A DNA stretch of 64,000 nucleotides from Caulobacter endophyticus. Lineage in GTDB: Bacteria; Pseudomonadota; Alphaproteobacteria; Caulobacterales; Caulobacteraceae. A program made the position numbers and the translations under genes. The notes under the pieces are model-generated. The model was given only the letters and a program-made list of their open reading frames with translations, did no database searches and was not told where the DNA came from. Shown in pieces: positions 17,586 through 26,422 of the stretch; position 1 is the first letter of the stretch; every line of letters begins with the position of its first letter. The stretch is taken from assembly GCF_029543245.1 (NCBI RefSeq), contig NZ_JARQWV010000016.1:1-64000 (forward strand), written 5' to 3'.

Positions 17586-18806
17586 TTAGGCCGAAGCCGC
17601 CGCCTTCTTCGGAACCGCCAGCAGGAAGATCGCCAGGCCCGAGCCGACGAGGCAGGCGAACATCACCGCCGCCACCGGGCGCGGGGTGCCGTCGTGCAGC
17701 AGGCCGGCGGCCCAGGCGGCCACGGCGCCCGCCCCGAACGAGACCCCGCCCATCAGGGCCGAGATCGAGCCGGCCCGGCGCGGGTCGACGCTGAGGGCGC
17801 CGGCCATGGTGTTGCCCGACATCAGGCCATAGGTCGACAGGGCCAGGAACAGCAGCGGCAGAACGGTCCATTCGCCGCCCAGCCCGGTCCAGGCGAAGAA
17901 GGTTAGGACCATCGCCAAGACGGTCGAGATCAGGCTGGCGCGGGTCAGCACCTCGTCGGGCTTGAACCGTCGCAGCAGCAGGCGGTTGACCTGGCTGGCG
18001 CCGATGATGCCCACCGCGTTCGCCGCGAAGACGATGTTGAAGACCAGCGGCGAGTGGCCGTAGGTCCCCATCACGAGGTCGGGCGAGGTCGAGATGTAGG
18101 TGAACAGCACCGAGCCGTTCAGCGCCCCGGCGATGCCGTAGCCCAGCAGGCGCTTCTTGCGCAGCAACAGGCCGAAGGCGCGTAGCGGGTTCTCGGCCCG
18201 GGCCTGGGCGGCGGTCTCCTCGGAGCGCGATTCCTTGAGGCCGAGCAGCACCCACAGGCCGATGGCCAGGCCGAACAAGGCCATCACCCCGAACACCGCC
18301 CGCCAGCCGGCCAGGGCGAAGATCAGCCCGCCCAGTTGCGGCGCCAGCACGGGCGCCAGGCCCATGATCAGGGTCATCAGCGACAGCACCCGGGCCGTCT
18401 CGGCATGGTCGAAGCGGTCGCGCACCACCGCGCGGGCCACCACCGCCCCGGCGCAGCCGCCCAGGGCCTGCACGAAGCGGGCGCCCAGCAGCACCTCGAT
18501 GTTGGGCGCGATCGCGCAGGTCACCGAGGCGACGGTGTAGATGACGACGCCCAGCAGGATCGGCGCGCGGCGGCCCAGGCGATCCGACGCCGGGCCATAG
18601 AGGAACTGGCCGATGGCCATGCCGGCGAAGAAGGTCGCCAGGGTCAGCTGCACCTCTTCGGGACCCGCCTTCAGCGTCTGGCCGATGGCCGGGAAGCTGG
18701 AAAGGTACATGTCGATCGACATCGGCGCGAAGGCCGTCAGCGCCCCCAAAAGCAGGACGAGCCGCCAGGGCGTGGCGGAGGGAGAAGCTGTAGCGGCGGA
18801 AGTCAT
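17586..18806 (-). CDS. MFS multidrug exporter, Bcr/CflA family
   Basis: A 406-residue major facilitator with twelve predicted helices. Typical Bcr/CflA features are the first helix ending TAFAPMSIDMYLSSFPAIGQTL, motif A GPASDRLGRRAPILLG (about 70-86) and RFVQALGGCAGAVVARAVVRD (about 108-130). Members use the proton gradient to export drugs or small metabolites such as bicyclomycin, chloramphenicol or Cys. The substrate here cannot be told from sequence. It is divergent from the epoxide hydrolase at 18912 with about 105 bases between. The minus-strand frame extends upstream of the ATG at 18806, but the helix pattern fits this start. Confidence 0.9.
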   Translation of the reverse strand: MTSAATASPSATPWRLVLLLGALTAFAPMSIDMYLSSFPAIGQTLKAGPEEVQLTLATFFAGMAIGQFLYGPASDRLGRRAPILLGVVIYTVASVTCAIAPNIEVLLGARFVQALGGCAGAVVARAVVRDRFDHAETARVLSLMTLIMGLAPVLAPQLGGLIFALAGWRAVFGVMALFGLAIGLWVLLGLKESRSEETAAQARAENPLRAFGLLLRKKRLLGYGIAGALNGSVLFTYISTSPDLVMGTYGHSPLVFNIVFAANAVGIIGASQVNRLLLRRFKPDEVLTRASLISTVLAMVLTFFAWTGLGGEWTVLPLLFLALSTYGLMSGNTMAGALSVDPRRAGSISALMGGVSFGAGAVAAWAAGLLHDGTPRPVAAVMFACLVGSGLAIFLLAVPKKAAASA

Positions 18807-18911
18807 GGGCGCCTTCTACTCCCGTACGCTCCGACGGGAACCCTTTATCGCTTGCCCGGTCGATCACGGCCCCGCAATCTGACCACTGATAACATAACAA
18901 GGGAGACGCCG

Positions 18912-19892
18912 ATGGCCGCCGCGCAGACCTGGCCGCAGCCGCAGTTCGCCGACATCAACGGCTTGCGGATGGCCTATTACGAGGCCGGACCGCGCCAGGG
19001 CGTTCCCATCGTCTTCTCCCACGGCTTTCCCGAGCTGGCCTATTCGTGGCGACATCAGGTCGCAGCCCTCGCCCAGGCCGGCTACTGGGTGATCGCCCCC
19101 GACCAGCGCGGCTATGGCCTGACCGACAAGCCCGCCGCCGTCACCGACTACGACATGGAGCACCTGACCGGCGACCTCGTCGGCCTGCTCGACCACCTGG
19201 GCGTGGAGAAGGCGATCTTCTGCGGCCACGACTGGGGCGGCATCGTCGTCTGGGCCATGCCGCTGTTGCATCCGACGCGCGTGGCCGGGATCATCGGGCT
19301 GAACACCCCGTTCGTGCCGCGCCTGCCGATCGATCCCATCGAGATGTTCAAGGCCGCCTATGGCCCGGACATGTACATCGTGCACTTCCAGACGCCCGGC
19401 GCGGCCGACGCCCTGTTCGCCCAGGACGTGGACAAGACCCTGCGCTTCTTCATGCGCCTGCCCGGCGACAGCGTGGTCGGCTTCTCGTCGCGCCCGGCCG
19501 AGCGGCGCTCGCTGGCCCTGCAACTGGCGCTGGAGAACTACGATCCCAAGACCGACGACAAGCAGTTCCTCAGCGACGAGGAGCGGGGCGTCTATGTGGA
19601 GGCGTTCGAGAAGGGCGGCTTCACCGGCCCGATCAACTGGTACCGCAACTTCACCCGCAACTGGGAAAGGTCCGAGCCCCTGCCCCGCCGCATCGACGGC
19701 ATCCCCTGCCTGATGATCATGGCCGAACACGACGTGGTGCTGCCGCCCTCCCTCGCCGACCGCATGGGCGACCAGATCGACGACCTGGAGAAGGTGCTGA
19801 TCGAGGGCAGCGGCCACTGGACCCAGCAGGAGAAGCCGGAGGCCGTGAACGCGGCGATCATCGACTGGCTGGGGAGGCGATTTGCCCAGTAG
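18912..19892 (+). CDS. Alpha/beta hydrolase, epoxide hydrolase type
   Basis: A 326-residue cytoplasmic hydrolase. HGFPE near residue 37 (oxyanion motif), nucleophile Asp107 in GHDWGG, acid Asp274 in AEHDVVLP and His302 in GSGHWTQQEKP form the triad of soluble epoxide hydrolases. The lid holds WYRNFTRNW, which carries a candidate ring-opening Tyr. The Asp nucleophile separates it from esterases; haloalkane dehalogenases also use Asp but lack the HGFPE pattern. The ATG at 18912 follows AAGGGAGA. Substrate unknown. Confidence 0.88.
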   Translation: MAAAQTWPQPQFADINGLRMAYYEAGPRQGVPIVFSHGFPELAYSWRHQVAALAQAGYWVIAPDQRGYGLTDKPAAVTDYDMEHLTGDLVGLLDHLGVEKAIFCGHDWGGIVVWAMPLLHPTRVAGIIGLNTPFVPRLPIDPIEMFKAAYGPDMYIVHFQTPGAADALFAQDVDKTLRFFMRLPGDSVVGFSSRPAERRSLALQLALENYDPKTDDKQFLSDEERGVYVEAFEKGGFTGPINWYRNFTRNWERSEPLPRRIDGIPCLMIMAEHDVVLPPSLADRMGDQIDDLEKVLIEGSGHWTQQEKPEAVNAAIIDWLGRRFAQ

Positions 19893-19907
19893 GAACCTCA
19901 GTCACTT

Positions 19908-20048
19908 CGCGACAACTCCCCCAAGGGGGGAGGTGGTCCGAAGGGCCGGAGGGGGAAGTTTCCTGCCGTCGCCGAGAAAGCCGCCCGCTCGGAAGTCACG
20001 TCCCCCTCCGTCGGCTTTGCCGACACCTCCCCCTTCGGGGGGAGGATC
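19908..20048. repeat. Dispersed inverted repeat, family A, copy 4
   Basis: ACTCCCCCAAGGGGGGAGGT with GGTCCGAAGGGCCGGAGGGGGAA, a spacer of about 45 bases, then the inverted arm TCCCCCTCCGTCGGCTTTGCCGACACCTCCCCCTTCGGGGGGAGGA. The right arm ends at the GGAGGA that could serve as ribosome-binding site for GTG 20051. Confidence 0.75.
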
Positions 20049-20086
20049 TAGTGACAACGGCCACGCTGCGCTCTAGCGTCCGCGCC

Positions 20087-22297
20087 ATGATCCGTCCCTC
20101 GCTCATGGCCCTTTCGGCCTGTCTCGCCCTGGCCTCTCCCGTGATGGCCGAAAAACTCACCCCCGAGCGCCTGTTCTCCGATCCGGACATCAACGGTCCG
20201 ACCGCCAAGGGCGTGGCCCTGTCGCCGGACGGCAAGCGGGTGACCTATCTGAAGGCCAAGCCCGAGGCGGCCAACGTGCAGGACCTGTGGGCGGTGGACG
20301 TGAAGGGCGGCGAGCCCTACCGGCTGATCGACGCCAACGCCCTGTCGTCGGGCGACAAGGCGCTGTCGGAAGCCGAGCTGGCCCGTCGCGAGCGCGCCCG
20401 GGTGCTGGCCCGCGGCGTCGTCGAATACAGCTGGGACAGCGAGGGCCGCTTCGTGCTCGTGCCGCTGGACGGCGACCTCTATGTGGACAGCGTCGCCGAC
20501 GGCAAGGTCACCCGCCTGACGCAGACCCCGGGCGACGAGGTCGACGCCAAGGTCTCGCCCAAGGGCAGGTTCGTCTCCTATGTGCGCGACCAGAACCTCT
20601 ATGTGCGTCCGCTGACCGGCGGCGAGGAGACGGCCGTGACCGCTGAGGGCAAGGGCGCCCTGTCGTTCGGCGTGGCCGAGTTCATCGCCCAGGAGGAGAT
20701 GGACCGCGACACCGGCTACTGGTGGTCGCCCGACGAGCGCCTGATCGCCTACACCCGCGTCGACGAGAGCGGCGTCGACATCGTGCCGCGCGCCGACATC
20801 GGCCCGGCGGGCGCGACCGTGATCGACCAGCGCTATCCCCGCGCCGGCCGGCCGAACGCCATCGTCGACCTGTTCGTCAAGGACCTGGCCTCGGGCAAGG
20901 TGGTGCAGATCGACCTGGGCGCCGACAAGGACATCTATCTGGCCCGCGTGGCCTGGGCCAAGGACGGCAAGACCCTCTATGTCCAGCGCCAGAGCCGCGA
21001 CCAGAAGACCCTCGACCTGATCGCCTTCAGCCCGGCCAGCGGCCAGGGCAAGACGATCCTGACCGAGACGGACCCGCACTGGGTGGAACTGCACGACGAC
21101 TTCCGTCCGTTGGCGGACGGCTCGTTCCTGTGGTCGTCGGAGAAGTCGGGCAACAAGCACCTCTATCACTACGCCGCCGACGGCAAGCTGCTGGCGCAAG
21201 TGACCAAGGGCGACTGGCCGGTCGACAAGGTCGAGGCCGTCGACGAGAAGCGCGGCCTGGTGTTCTTCGGCGCCTCGATCGACACGCCGATCGAGCGCCG
21301 GCTCTATTCGGTTTCGTACGCCAAGCCCGCCGCGCCCAAGGCCATGACCCCGGCGGGCGGCTGGTGGACCGCCAAGGTCGCCGCCACCGGCGCCTTCGTC
21401 GGCTCTTACTCGGACCCGAAGACCCCGCCGCAGACGGCGCTCTACGACACCGCCGGCAAGCGCGTGCGCTGGATCGAGGAAAACAAGCTCGACGCCGCCC
21501 ACCCCTACGCGCCCTATGCCGCCGACCACCTGGTTCCGGAGTTCGGCACGCTGAAGGCCGCCGACGGCCAGGTGCTGCACTACTCGCTGCTGAAGCCGGC
21601 GAACTTCGACGCGGCCAAGAAGTATCCGGTGATCGTCTCGGTCTATGGCGGCCCGCACGCCCAGCGCGTGACCAAGAGCTGGGGTGTCAACGACGAGGCT
21701 TTCGCCAATGCCGGCTACGTGGTGTTCAAGCTCGACAACCGCGGCTCGTCCAACCGCTCGACGGCGTTCAAGACGGCGCTGGACCGTCGCATGGGCACGG
21801 TCGAGGTCGAGGACCAGTTCGCCGGCGCGGCCTTCCTGAAGACCCTGCCCTACGTCGACGCCGAGCGCCTGGGCGTGATGGGCTGGTCGTACGGCGGGTT
21901 CATGACCCTGATGATGCTGAGCGCCGAGGGCACGCCCTTCAAGGCCGGCGTCTCGGGCGCGCCGCCGACCGAGTGGGGCCTCTACGACACCCACTACACC
22001 GAGCAGTTCATGGGCAAGCCGGACGAGAACAAGGCCGGCTACGCGGCCTCGGATTTCCTGGGCCGCATCGACAAGCTCAAGCCCGGCAGCCTGATGCTGA
22101 TCCACGGCATGGCCGACGACAACGTGATCTTCGAGAACAGCACCCGCGTGCTGGCGGCCTTGCAGAAGAAGGGGATCGCCTTTGAGACCATGCTGTATCC
22201 GGGCGAGCGCCACAGCGTCATCCGCAGCCGTTCCAAGGGTCTGCACGTGATGAAGACGCATCTCGACTTCTTCGATCGCAAGCTCAAGGGCGAGTGA
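20087..22297 (+). CDS. Dipeptidyl-peptidase IV (S9B family), exported
   Basis: A 736-residue periplasmic prolyl dipeptidyl-peptidase. Signal peptide about 1-22 (ASPVMA), a WD40-like beta-propeller domain about 40-460 (DPP IV N-terminal region, with EFIAQEEMDRDTGYWWSPD), then an alpha/beta hydrolase domain. The nucleophile Ser is in GWSYGG (nucleotides about 21886-21903), Asp in GMADDNV and His in GERHSV. The EE pair in FIAQEEM matches the glutamates that bind the substrate N-terminus. In-frame GTG at 20051 has GGAGGA 4 bases before it and would add 12 residues ahead of the signal peptide; ATG 20087 has no clear ribosome-binding site, so the true start is open. A strong terminator follows. Confidence 0.93.
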   Translation: MIRPSLMALSACLALASPVMAEKLTPERLFSDPDINGPTAKGVALSPDGKRVTYLKAKPEAANVQDLWAVDVKGGEPYRLIDANALSSGDKALSEAELARRERARVLARGVVEYSWDSEGRFVLVPLDGDLYVDSVADGKVTRLTQTPGDEVDAKVSPKGRFVSYVRDQNLYVRPLTGGEETAVTAEGKGALSFGVAEFIAQEEMDRDTGYWWSPDERLIAYTRVDESGVDIVPRADIGPAGATVIDQRYPRAGRPNAIVDLFVKDLASGKVVQIDLGADKDIYLARVAWAKDGKTLYVQRQSRDQKTLDLIAFSPASGQGKTILTETDPHWVELHDDFRPLADGSFLWSSEKSGNKHLYHYAADGKLLAQVTKGDWPVDKVEAVDEKRGLVFFGASIDTPIERRLYSVSYAKPAAPKAMTPAGGWWTAKVAATGAFVGSYSDPKTPPQTALYDTAGKRVRWIEENKLDAAHPYAPYAADHLVPEFGTLKAADGQVLHYSLLKPANFDAAKKYPVIVSVYGGPHAQRVTKSWGVNDEAFANAGYVVFKLDNRGSSNRSTAFKTALDRRMGTVEVEDQFAGAAFLKTLPYVDAERLGVMGWSYGGFMTLMMLSAEGTPFKAGVSGAPPTEWGLYDTHYTEQFMGKPDENKAGYAASDFLGRIDKLKPGSLMLIHGMADDNVIFENSTRVLAALQKKGIAFETMLYPGERHSVIRSRSKGLHVMKTHLDFFDRKLKGE

Positions 22298-22305
22298 TCG
22301 GCAAG

Positions 22306-22335
22306 CGGCCCCGACTTCACGGTCGGGGCCGTTTT
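22306..22335 (+). terminator. Intrinsic terminator of the DPP IV gene
   Basis: Perfect 10-bp stem CGGCCCCGAC (22306-22315) with GTCGGGGCCG (22322-22331), six-base loop, then TTTT. Confidence 0.9.
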
Positions 22336-22358
22336 CGTATCCGGCAGGGGGATTGATC

Positions 22359-23996
22359 GTGGAGATGAAGCGTCTGTTGCTGGCCGGCGGGGCGATGCTG
22401 CTGCTGGCCGGGCCGGCCCTGGCCGCGCAGGAACGACCGAAGGCGGAGACGCCGGCCGAGTTCCTCGCCTCGCTTTCGAAGGACGCCGAGGACGAGATCG
22501 GGCACGTCGCCTTCGTCGGCCCGCAGATGAGCCTCGCCGACGAGCAGGCGCGGCAGACCTCCGGCGAGCAGACCGCCGAGGACGCCGTGCAGGGCCGCCT
22601 GATGGTGCAGCACCTCTTCGGCGCCAGGACCAACGCCGTGCTGGCCTTCAATCCCGACGCCCTGAAGATCGCCCGGGCGCTCGACGCCGAGCGCAAGGCG
22701 GGCAAGGTGCGCGGTCCCCTTCACGGCCTGCCGGTCCTGATCAAGGACAACATCGAGACCCTCGACCCGATGGCCACCACCGCCGGCTCGCTGGCGCTGA
22801 AGGACAATGTCACCGGCCGCGACGCGCCGCTGGTCGCCCGGCTGCGGGCGGCGGGCATGGTGGTGCTGGGCAAGGCCAACCTGTCGGAATGGGCCAATAT
22901 CCGCTCGTCGCGCTCGACCAGCGGCTGGAGCGCCGTCGGCGGCCTGACCCGCAATCCCTACGCCCTGGACCGCAGCGCCTGCGGCTCATCCAGCGGCTCG
23001 GGCGCGGCGGTGGCGGCGGGCCTGGCGACGGCCGCGATCGGCACCGAGACCGACGGTTCGATCACCTGCCCGGCGGCCATGAACGGCCTGGTGGGCCTGA
23101 AACCCACCGTGGGCCTCGTCTCGCGCACCCACGTCGTGCCGATCAGTCAAAGCCAGGACACCGCCGGCCCCATGACCACCACGGTGCGCGACGCGGCCCT
23201 GCTGCTGACCGCTATGGCCGGTTCCGACCCCGCCGATCCGGCGACGCTGGAGGCCGACGCCCGCAAGGTCGACTACGCCGCGGGCCTGTCGAAGACGTCG
23301 CTGAAGGGCGTCACCCTGGCGGTGGCGCGGTTCTACACCGGAGATTCCCCCAAGACCGACGCGGTGTTCGAGCGGGCGCTGAAGGACCTGGCCGCCCAGG
23401 GCGCGACCCTGGTGGAGGTCAAGGCCTTCGACGAGGGCCCGGTCGGCAAGGCCGAGGGGCTGGTGCTGTCCACCGAGTTCAAGGCCGACATCGCCGCCTA
23501 CCTGGCCTCGACCGATCCGAAGAAGGTCAAGCCGCGCACCCTGGCAGACCTGATCGCCTTCAACGCCGCCACGCCGGAGGAGCTGCGCTGGTTCGGCCAG
23601 GAGACCTTCGAGAAGGCGCAAGCGACCAAAGGCCTCGATGACCCCGAATACCTGAAGGCCAAGGCCGACGCCAAGCGCCTGGCGGGGCCGGAAGGGATCG
23701 ACCGGATCCTCAAGGAAACCGGCGCGGTCGCCATCGTCGCCCCGACCACCGGTCCGGCCTGGACCATCGACCCCGTCAACGGCGACCACTACGGCGCCTC
23801 GGCCACCACCCTGCCCGCCGTGGCCGGCTATCCGCACCTGACCGTGCCCATGGGCCTGGTCGAGGGCCTCCCGGTGGGGCTGTCGTTCATCGGCCCGGCC
23901 TGGAGCGAAGCCCGCCTGCTGAGCCTGGGCTACGCCTACGAACAGGCGACGATGCGGAGGAAGCCGCCGGAGATGAAGGCGAGCGTGGGGCCTTAG
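22359..23996 (+). CDS. Amidase signature family enzyme, exported
   Basis: Amide hydrolase of the amidase-signature family, about 545 residues, with a signal peptide ([20 protein letters not shown]), so probably periplasmic. The Ser-cisSer-Lys triad is visible: Lys129 in VLIKDNIE, the cis-Ser around 210 in ACGSSSGSG and the nucleophile Ser234 in [10 protein letters not shown]. The start is ambiguous among TTG 22353, GTG 22359 and ATG 22365; GTG 22359 is favoured by AGGGGGA about 6 bases upstream. The substrate is not predictable; exported amidases of this type act on peptide amides or xenobiotics. It follows the DPP IV gene after its terminator. Confidence 0.9.
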   Translation: MEMKRLLLAGGAMLLLAGPALAAQERPKAETPAEFLASLSKDAEDEIGHVAFVGPQMSLADEQARQTSGEQTAEDAVQGRLMVQHLFGARTNAVLAFNPDALKIARALDAERKAGKVRGPLHGLPVLIKDNIETLDPMATTAGSLALKDNVTGRDAPLVARLRAAGMVVLGKANLSEWANIRSSRSTSGWSAVGGLTRNPYALDRSACGSSSGSGAAVAAGLATAAIGTETDGSITCPAAMNGLVGLKPTVGLVSRTHVVPISQSQDTAGPMTTTVRDAALLLTAMAGSDPADPATLEADARKVDYAAGLSKTSLKGVTLAVARFYTGDSPKTDAVFERALKDLAAQGATLVEVKAFDEGPVGKAEGLVLSTEFKADIAAYLASTDPKKVKPRTLADLIAFNAATPEELRWFGQETFEKAQATKGLDDPEYLKAKADAKRLAGPEGIDRILKETGAVAIVAPTTGPAWTIDPVNGDHYGASATTLPAVAGYPHLTVPMGLVEGLPVGLSFIGPAWSEARLLSLGYAYEQATMRRKPPEMKASVGP

Positions 23997-24000
23997 AGCG

Positions 24001-24370
24001 AACCCTCTCTCTTTGAGAGAGGGAGGGGCCCATGGCGCAGCCATGGGAGGGTGAGAGGTGACAAACTCACCGGATGGGGCGCGGCAGTGTCCCAGCCTCC
24101 TGAAACTCAAAAGCGCTCACGTCGTCATCCCGGAAAGCGCGTAGCGCTTATCCGGGAGCCAGGGGGACTGGGCTCAGTCGACGGCGCGGCAACTTGACGG
24201 CCGCAAGCCCGGTGCGGCGGCCCTTGGGTCCCGGCTCTACGCGCTGCGCGCTTCGGCCGGGATGACGACACGGGGGAGCGGAAAAGGCCGCGACCATCCG
24301 GCCAATGGTGAAACCTCTCACCCTCCCACCGCTTCGCGGCGGGCCCCTCCTCTCTCTCAGAGAGAGGGTT
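24001..24370. repeat. Nested inverted repeats: outer family E pair around a family C element
   Basis: Outer arms: 24001-24058 (ACCCTCTCTCTTTGAGAGAG, then GGAGGGGCCC and GGGAGGGTGAGAGGT) and 24313-24370, its inverted copy. Inside them at 24124-24267 is a full family C element (GTCATCCCGG ... GGGTCCCGGCTC ... GGCCGGGATGACGA). The whole 370-base gap between the amidase gene and the next gene is repeat with no coding potential. The arrangement looks like one element inserted into another. Confidence 0.75.
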
Positions 24371-24381
24371 CTTAGCGCCGA

Positions 24382-24531
24382 TCACACCTTCGGGCGGATC
24401 GCTTCGATCGGCGGTGGGGGCGGCGTGACTTCCGACGGGTGCGGCGGCGGGGGCGGACGGTGGCCGTGCGGGGTCGTGCAGGCGGCCAGGACGGCGGCGG
24501 TCAGGCCCAGCAAAGCGAGGCGGCTCAGCAT
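24382..24531 (-). CDS. Very small Pro-rich lipoprotein (49 aa)
   Basis: A 49-residue protein: MLSRLALLGLTAAVLAAC gives a lipoprotein signal with lipidated Cys18, followed by a His/Pro-rich tail with PPPPPHPSEVTPPPPP. The start ATG overlaps the stop of the upstream gene (ATGCTGA at 24531-24525), so it is translationally coupled as the last gene of a four-gene operon. Function unknown. Confidence 0.7.
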   Translation of the reverse strand: MLSRLALLGLTAAVLAACTTPHGHRPPPPPHPSEVTPPPPPIEAIRPKV

Positions 24532-25016
24532 CCGCGGGCGCCGGGGAAGATGCCCAGGCTGCCGCGGAAGCAGCGATGCTCGCCGCGCGGATCCCAGTAT
24601 TCGGTCGTGCCGTCCGAGCGCTTGATGGCCCAGCGCTCGCCGGTCTGGCCGTCGCGGCCGACCACGGCGATGTCGCCCGGCCCGCGCGAGGTGACCGCAT
24701 AGCCGTCGCCGGTCAGGGCGTCGGAGGCGCAGGTCTCCGTTACACCGGGCCTGGACAGGTCGCCACGCATGCCGGCCGACGAGCCGGTGCGCTGGTTGAA
24801 GGCCGAGACCTCGGTCCCGCCCTGGCCGCTGACGAACACCTGGGTTCCGGTGGCGCGATCGTAGGTCATGACGTCGGGCGCCTGGCCGGTCAGGGGCGCG
24901 CCGCACGGAACGCGACCGGGCGGACCGGGACGCTTGGCGGGGCCGCCCGGCTGGGCCTGGGCCGCGCCGGCGACGAGGGCCACGGCGAGAACGCTGGACG
25001 CAAGCAGGCGGATCAT
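24525..25016 (-). CDS. Exported hypothetical protein (163 aa)
   Basis: A 163-residue protein with a signal peptide (about 1-21, AGAAQA). The mature part has four Cys (CGAPLTG; ETCASD; HRCFRG; ARGC) that could form two disulphides, and a repeated theme of charged beta-strand stretches such as GDIAVVGRDGQTGERWAIKRSDG. I do not recognise the family. Its ATG overlaps the stop of the upstream beta-helix gene (ATGA at 25016-25013) and its stop overlaps the next start. Periplasmic or surface role inferred from the signal peptide and operon. Confidence 0.75.
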   Translation of the reverse strand: MIRLLASSVLAVALVAGAAQAQPGGPAKRPGPPGRVPCGAPLTGQAPDVMTYDRATGTQVFVSGQGGTEVSAFNQRTGSSAGMRGDLSRPGVTETCASDALTGDGYAVTSRGPGDIAVVGRDGQTGERWAIKRSDGTTEYWDPRGEHRCFRGSLGIFPGARGC

Positions 25017-26422
25017 CGCGGGCTCCCTTGAGGACCGACAGGCGGGCCGACCGGACCACCGGCGGCGGCCGAGGCGTCGTATGGATCGGCGGGACCGCCG
25101 GCCAGGGCGCTCGACGGCGGCCCCGACAGAACGGCCACCGCGCCGGCCGGCCAGTAGCTGTCATAGTCGGCGCGGGCCCGGTCGCGGGGCGTGCGGAACA
25201 GTTCCGGCGCCTCGAACCACGGACGGCAGGTCAGGGCGCCGTCGAAATAGCCGGTGACCAGGGCCTCGCAGCCGCCGGGGCGGGCGAAGACGCGGTTGTC
25301 GCGGGCGCGGATCTGGGCCCCGCTGTCGGCGAACAGGCCCGCGCGCATCACCCCGGCGATGGCGTTATCGGAGGCGTAGACCACGCCCGAGGCGGCGTAG
25401 ATGCCGACGTCGGCGGCTTCCAGTTGACCGTCCAGCACCCGCAGGTCGGCGCCCTCCAGCACCACCGCCCAGTCGCTGTCGCGGACCACGGGCCGTTGCA
25501 GGGTGGTCTCGCCGCCGCTGACATAGATGCCGCGCGAGAAGCCGTCGGTCGCCAGGCCGTCGATCTGCACCAGCTGGTCGCGGTTGACGCCGGTCAGCAC
25601 GAAGCCGGCCGAGTTGCGGGTGCGCGAGGAGCCGCTCCAGTCGCCGAGCCGGACGACGCGGATGTCGCGCAGGCGGCTGTCGCGGCCGGCCTCGACAGCC
25701 ATGCCGATGGCGGTGGCGGCCACGTCGATGTCCTGGGCTTGCAAACTGCCCGACAGCTTGACCACTGGGGCCCGCGTGCGTCCGACGAAGGCCGCCTGGA
25801 TCATCTCCACCCGGCTGTCGGCGACGTCGATGGCCGAGGCCTCGCCGTCGTAGCGCACGACCACGCCCTTCAGGGCCAGCTCGGTGGCGCGGCCGACGAT
25901 GCACGAGGCGGTTCCGCCGCGCGAGGCTTCCAGGCCCAGGTTCTGCAACACCACGAAGGCGACGCCCGGCGCGATGCGGATGCAGGGCTGGTCGGCCGGC
26001 GCCACCAGGATCGGCCGGGTGCGCGAGGGGCTGTAGTCGCGGGCGGTGATCAACACCGAGCGGGTGACGCTGAGCGACTCCACGCAGGCGCCGCCGTTGC
26101 GCGAGACCAAGGTCAGGGTGTCGCCTTCATAGAGCCGGGCCAGCACGTCGTTCACCTCGCCCGGATAGGCGATGTCGCAGTCGACGACGGTGCGGTACGG
26201 CCCGTAGCCGCCGCCGGGATAGTAGGGCCGGCGCGGCGGCTTGCGCTTTATGGGGCGCCGCACGCCGCAGCCCTTGGACAGGTTGGGCTCGAGCAAAAGG
26301 CCGAAACACGGGCGGATCTGCTGGTCGACCTTGGCGTCGGGCGAGGCCAGGGCGACCTGCGGCGCGGCGCCCACGAGGCCCAGGACGACGAGAGCCGCCG
26401 CGAAGGAGGCGAGGCGCTTCAT
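25013..26422 (-). CDS. Exported right-handed beta-helix protein
   Basis: A 469-residue protein with a signal peptide (about 1-26). A basic Pro-rich segment (PIKRKPPRRPYYPGGGYGPY) near 57-76 leads to a region (about 80-400) of short repeated strands, as in parallel beta-helix / pectate-lyase-like folds: for example VVRYDGEASAIDVADSRVEM, GIYVSGGETT and GIYAASGVVYASDNAI. No polysaccharide lyase or hydrolase catalytic motif could be assigned. The Gly/Pro-rich C-terminus is low complexity. Its ATG overlaps the stop of the upstream Sel1-like gene (ATGA at 26422-26419). Confidence 0.72.
   Translation of the reverse strand: MKRLASFAAALVVLGLVGAAPQVALASPDAKVDQQIRPCFGLLLEPNLSKGCGVRRPIKRKPPRRPYYPGGGYGPYRTVVDCDIAYPGEVNDVLARLYEGDTLTLVSRNGGACVESLSVTRSVLITARDYSPSRTRPILVAPADQPCIRIAPGVAFVVLQNLGLEASRGGTASCIVGRATELALKGVVVRYDGEASAIDVADSRVEMIQAAFVGRTRAPVVKLSGSLQAQDIDVAATAIGMAVEAGRDSRLRDIRVVRLGDWSGSSRTRNSAGFVLTGVNRDQLVQIDGLATDGFSRGIYVSGGETTLQRPVVRDSDWAVVLEGADLRVLDGQLEAADVGIYAASGVVYASDNAIAGVMRAGLFADSGAQIRARDNRVFARPGGCEALVTGYFDGALTCRPWFEAPELFRTPRDRARADYDSYWPAGAVAVLSGPPSSALAGGPADPYDASAAAGGPVGPPVGPQGSPR

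Noticed and set aside
24001..24370. Possible CRISPR array or phage attachment site
   Set aside because: There is no regular repeat-spacer unit; the structure is two inverted-repeat families in a nested arrangement, and no cas or integrase gene is near.
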